This document shows, in pieces, positions 62,395-64,000 of a stretch of DNA of 64,000 bases. The position numbers and the translations under genes are program-made. Source of the DNA: Marisa cornuarietis (Eukaryota > Mollusca > Gastropoda > Architaenioglossa > Ampullariidae); NCBI GenBank assembly GCA_004794655.1, contig SMMW01000084.1, forward strand, positions 80,803-144,802. The letters are read 5' to 3'. The notes below the pieces were generated by a model that was not told where the DNA came from, did not search any database, and worked only from the letters and a program-made list of their open reading frames with translations. Within the stretch, counting starts at the first letter, position 1. Every line of letters begins with the position of its first letter.

Positions 62395-63522
62395 AGCACA
62401 CATACAGATCATACACCCATACATACACACACCCATACAGACACACACACCCACACCCATACACAAACCCATACATATACACACACCCACACACACACAC
62501 ACACACACCCATACATACACACCCATACATGCACACACATCCACCCATACATACACACCCATACATACACACACCCATACATACACACACATACACACAC
62601 ATGCACACACACACACACACACACCCATATATACACACACCGATACATACACACCCATACATACACACAAACATACACACACATGCACAGACACACACCT
62701 ATATATACACACCGATACATACACAAACACACATACACACACATGCACACACACCCATATATATACACACACCGATACATACACACCCATACATACACAA
62801 ACACACATACACACACATGCATACACACCCATATATGCACACACCGATACATACACACCCATACATACACACACATACATGCACACACACACCCATATAT
62901 ATATACACACACCGATACATACACACCCATACATACACACACATACACACACATGCACACACACACCCATATATACACACACCGATACATACACACCCAT
63001 ACATACACACACATACACACACATGCACACACACACAAACACACCCATATATACACACACCGATACATACACACCCATACATACACACAAACCCACAACC
63101 CCCCCCCCACACACACATTTATACATACACACACATACACACCCATACATACACACACATACATACACACACCCATACATACACACACATACACACACAT
63201 ACACACACATGCACACACACACCCATATATACACACACCGATACATACACACCCATACATACACACAAACCCACAACCCCACACACATCCATACGTACAC
63301 ACACATACACACCCATACATACACACACATACATACACACACCCATACATACACACACATACACACACATGCACACACACACCCATATATACACACACCG
63401 ATACATACACACCCATACATACACACAAACCCACAACCCCCCCCCACACACACACATCCATACATACACACAAACCCACAAACCCCCCCCCACACACACA
63501 CAGACATACATACACACACCCT
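62395..63522. repeat. CA-rich minisatellite, about 1.1 kb
   Basis: The DNA is built from ACAC, CCCATACATACACAC, CACCGATACATACACACC and CACATGCACAC blocks that recur about every 70-90 bp. Longer blocks with CAAACCCACAACCCC runs recur near 63089, 63268, 63427 and 63475. Open frames up to several hundred codons on both strands come from stop-free ACAC/ATAC repeats and are not genes. Confidence 0.96.
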
Positions 63523-64000
63523 CTTTAGTGCAGCATGTGTCGATTTCTCCTTGTCAATGCCTTATAAAGAAAACACTCACACCCCCTTGTGTCAAATGTG
63601 GGTTACTGTCTGACATAAGAACTGAAAGCTTAAGCCAGGCTGGGTATTTATGGAACTGTTTGGGGATGTATTGTTCACGTACATCTGTATATCTGTATAT
63701 CTGTATATCTGGGACAAATAAATACAAACTGCAGCTCGGATTCATCGTTATGGCAGAACGGATAGAAAGCTTTAGAGCAGATGGCACAGAGAGAGAGAGA
63801 AGAGCTATTAGAATGTGAACGAGAACATTCTATAAATTCACAGAATATTTCTATGATAAATGGCAAAGTTCTAAAACATTGAAAGCCCTTCAATTGGCAT
63901 TGGGACTGGGTAGATTAGACCGAGTTTTAACGGTCTGTTGTTACACCCAACAGTAAACAGACTTTTGTGTCCTGAAAAGCGTTTTGAAGAGGACAAAAAA
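63523..64000. other. Right-edge segment
   Basis: A short TATCTG repeat lies at 63683-63711 and a GAGA tract at 63788-63802. I recognise no gene. Confidence 0.5.

Noticed and set aside
62266..63818. Several 370-496 codon frames on both strands
   Set aside because: ACAC/ATAC and GTGT/GTAT repeats lack stops on both strands; the products are His/Thr or Cys/Val low-complexity chains.
1..64000. tRNA, rRNA or snRNA genes
   Set aside because: I looked by eye for B-box-like GGTTCGAATCC motifs with a matching A box and acceptor stem and found none convincing. A tRNAscan-SE or Infernal run would decide.
1..64000. A new multi-gene system such as a defence island or biosynthetic cluster
   Set aside because: The window is gene-poor eukaryotic DNA with one probable exon. 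No group of adjacent genes exists to form such a system.

Overview
The window is animal nuclear DNA, almost certainly from a lophotrochozoan and most likely a mollusc. Three things point that way. Intron-style gene structure and (CA)n, (ATT)n and (ATG)n microsatellites are everywhere. There are degraded non-LTR retrotransposons and hAT-type MITEs. The one recognisable host exon resembles the N-terminal membrane region of a metazoan chitin synthase. I see no bacterial operons, CRISPR array, phage genes or convincing tRNA/rRNA genes. The window is gene-poor: most long open frames are stop-free tandem arrays, not genes.

Layout. 1-3530 is a 42-bp minisatellite that runs off the left edge. 3.5-22 kb is intergenic or intronic DNA with many smaller arrays (34, ~30, 54, ~49, 34 and 101 bp units), long GT/CA tracts, and one hAT-like MITE copy near 16.1 kb. 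23.1-25.3 kb is a 43-bp minisatellite followed by a (CA)n-rich ~78-bp array. 26.2-26.8 kb and 38.7-39.4 kb hold two broken copies of one non-LTR retrotransposon. 28.6-29.9 kb is a 28-bp AT-rich array. 30.7-31.0 kb and 47.7-47.96 kb hold the 3' ends of one LINE/SINE-like family ending in (ATT)n. 31.6-31.9 kb is a compact cluster of E-box, CCAAT-like and CRE motifs. 33.8-35.3 kb has inverted and direct repeats of an AAACATTT-rich element. 36.0-36.2 kb is a complete hAT-like MITE. 41.0-47.7 kb is the largest array: about 100 copies of a 68-bp satellite.

The putative chitin synthase exon lies at 48.0-48.6 kb on the minus strand, 260 bp from the satellite. If it is an exon, the satellite and the 3'-end element sit in its first intron, and the downstream catalytic exons should lie at lower coordinates; I found none in the window. 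From 49 to 62 kb the DNA is mostly single-copy, with two weak candidate exons on the minus strand (53.2-53.4 kb and 61.4-61.6 kb). 62.4-63.5 kb is a CA-rich minisatellite.

I did not find a new multi-gene system. The most interesting observations are these: the 68-bp satellite appears to have grown from the 3' end of a retroelement; five perfect TCACGTGA palindromes are spaced exactly 41 bp apart next to a consensus CRE; and the 42-bp minisatellite is a multiple of three, open in all three forward frames, with higher-order structure. Together the tandem arrays cover about a quarter of the window.
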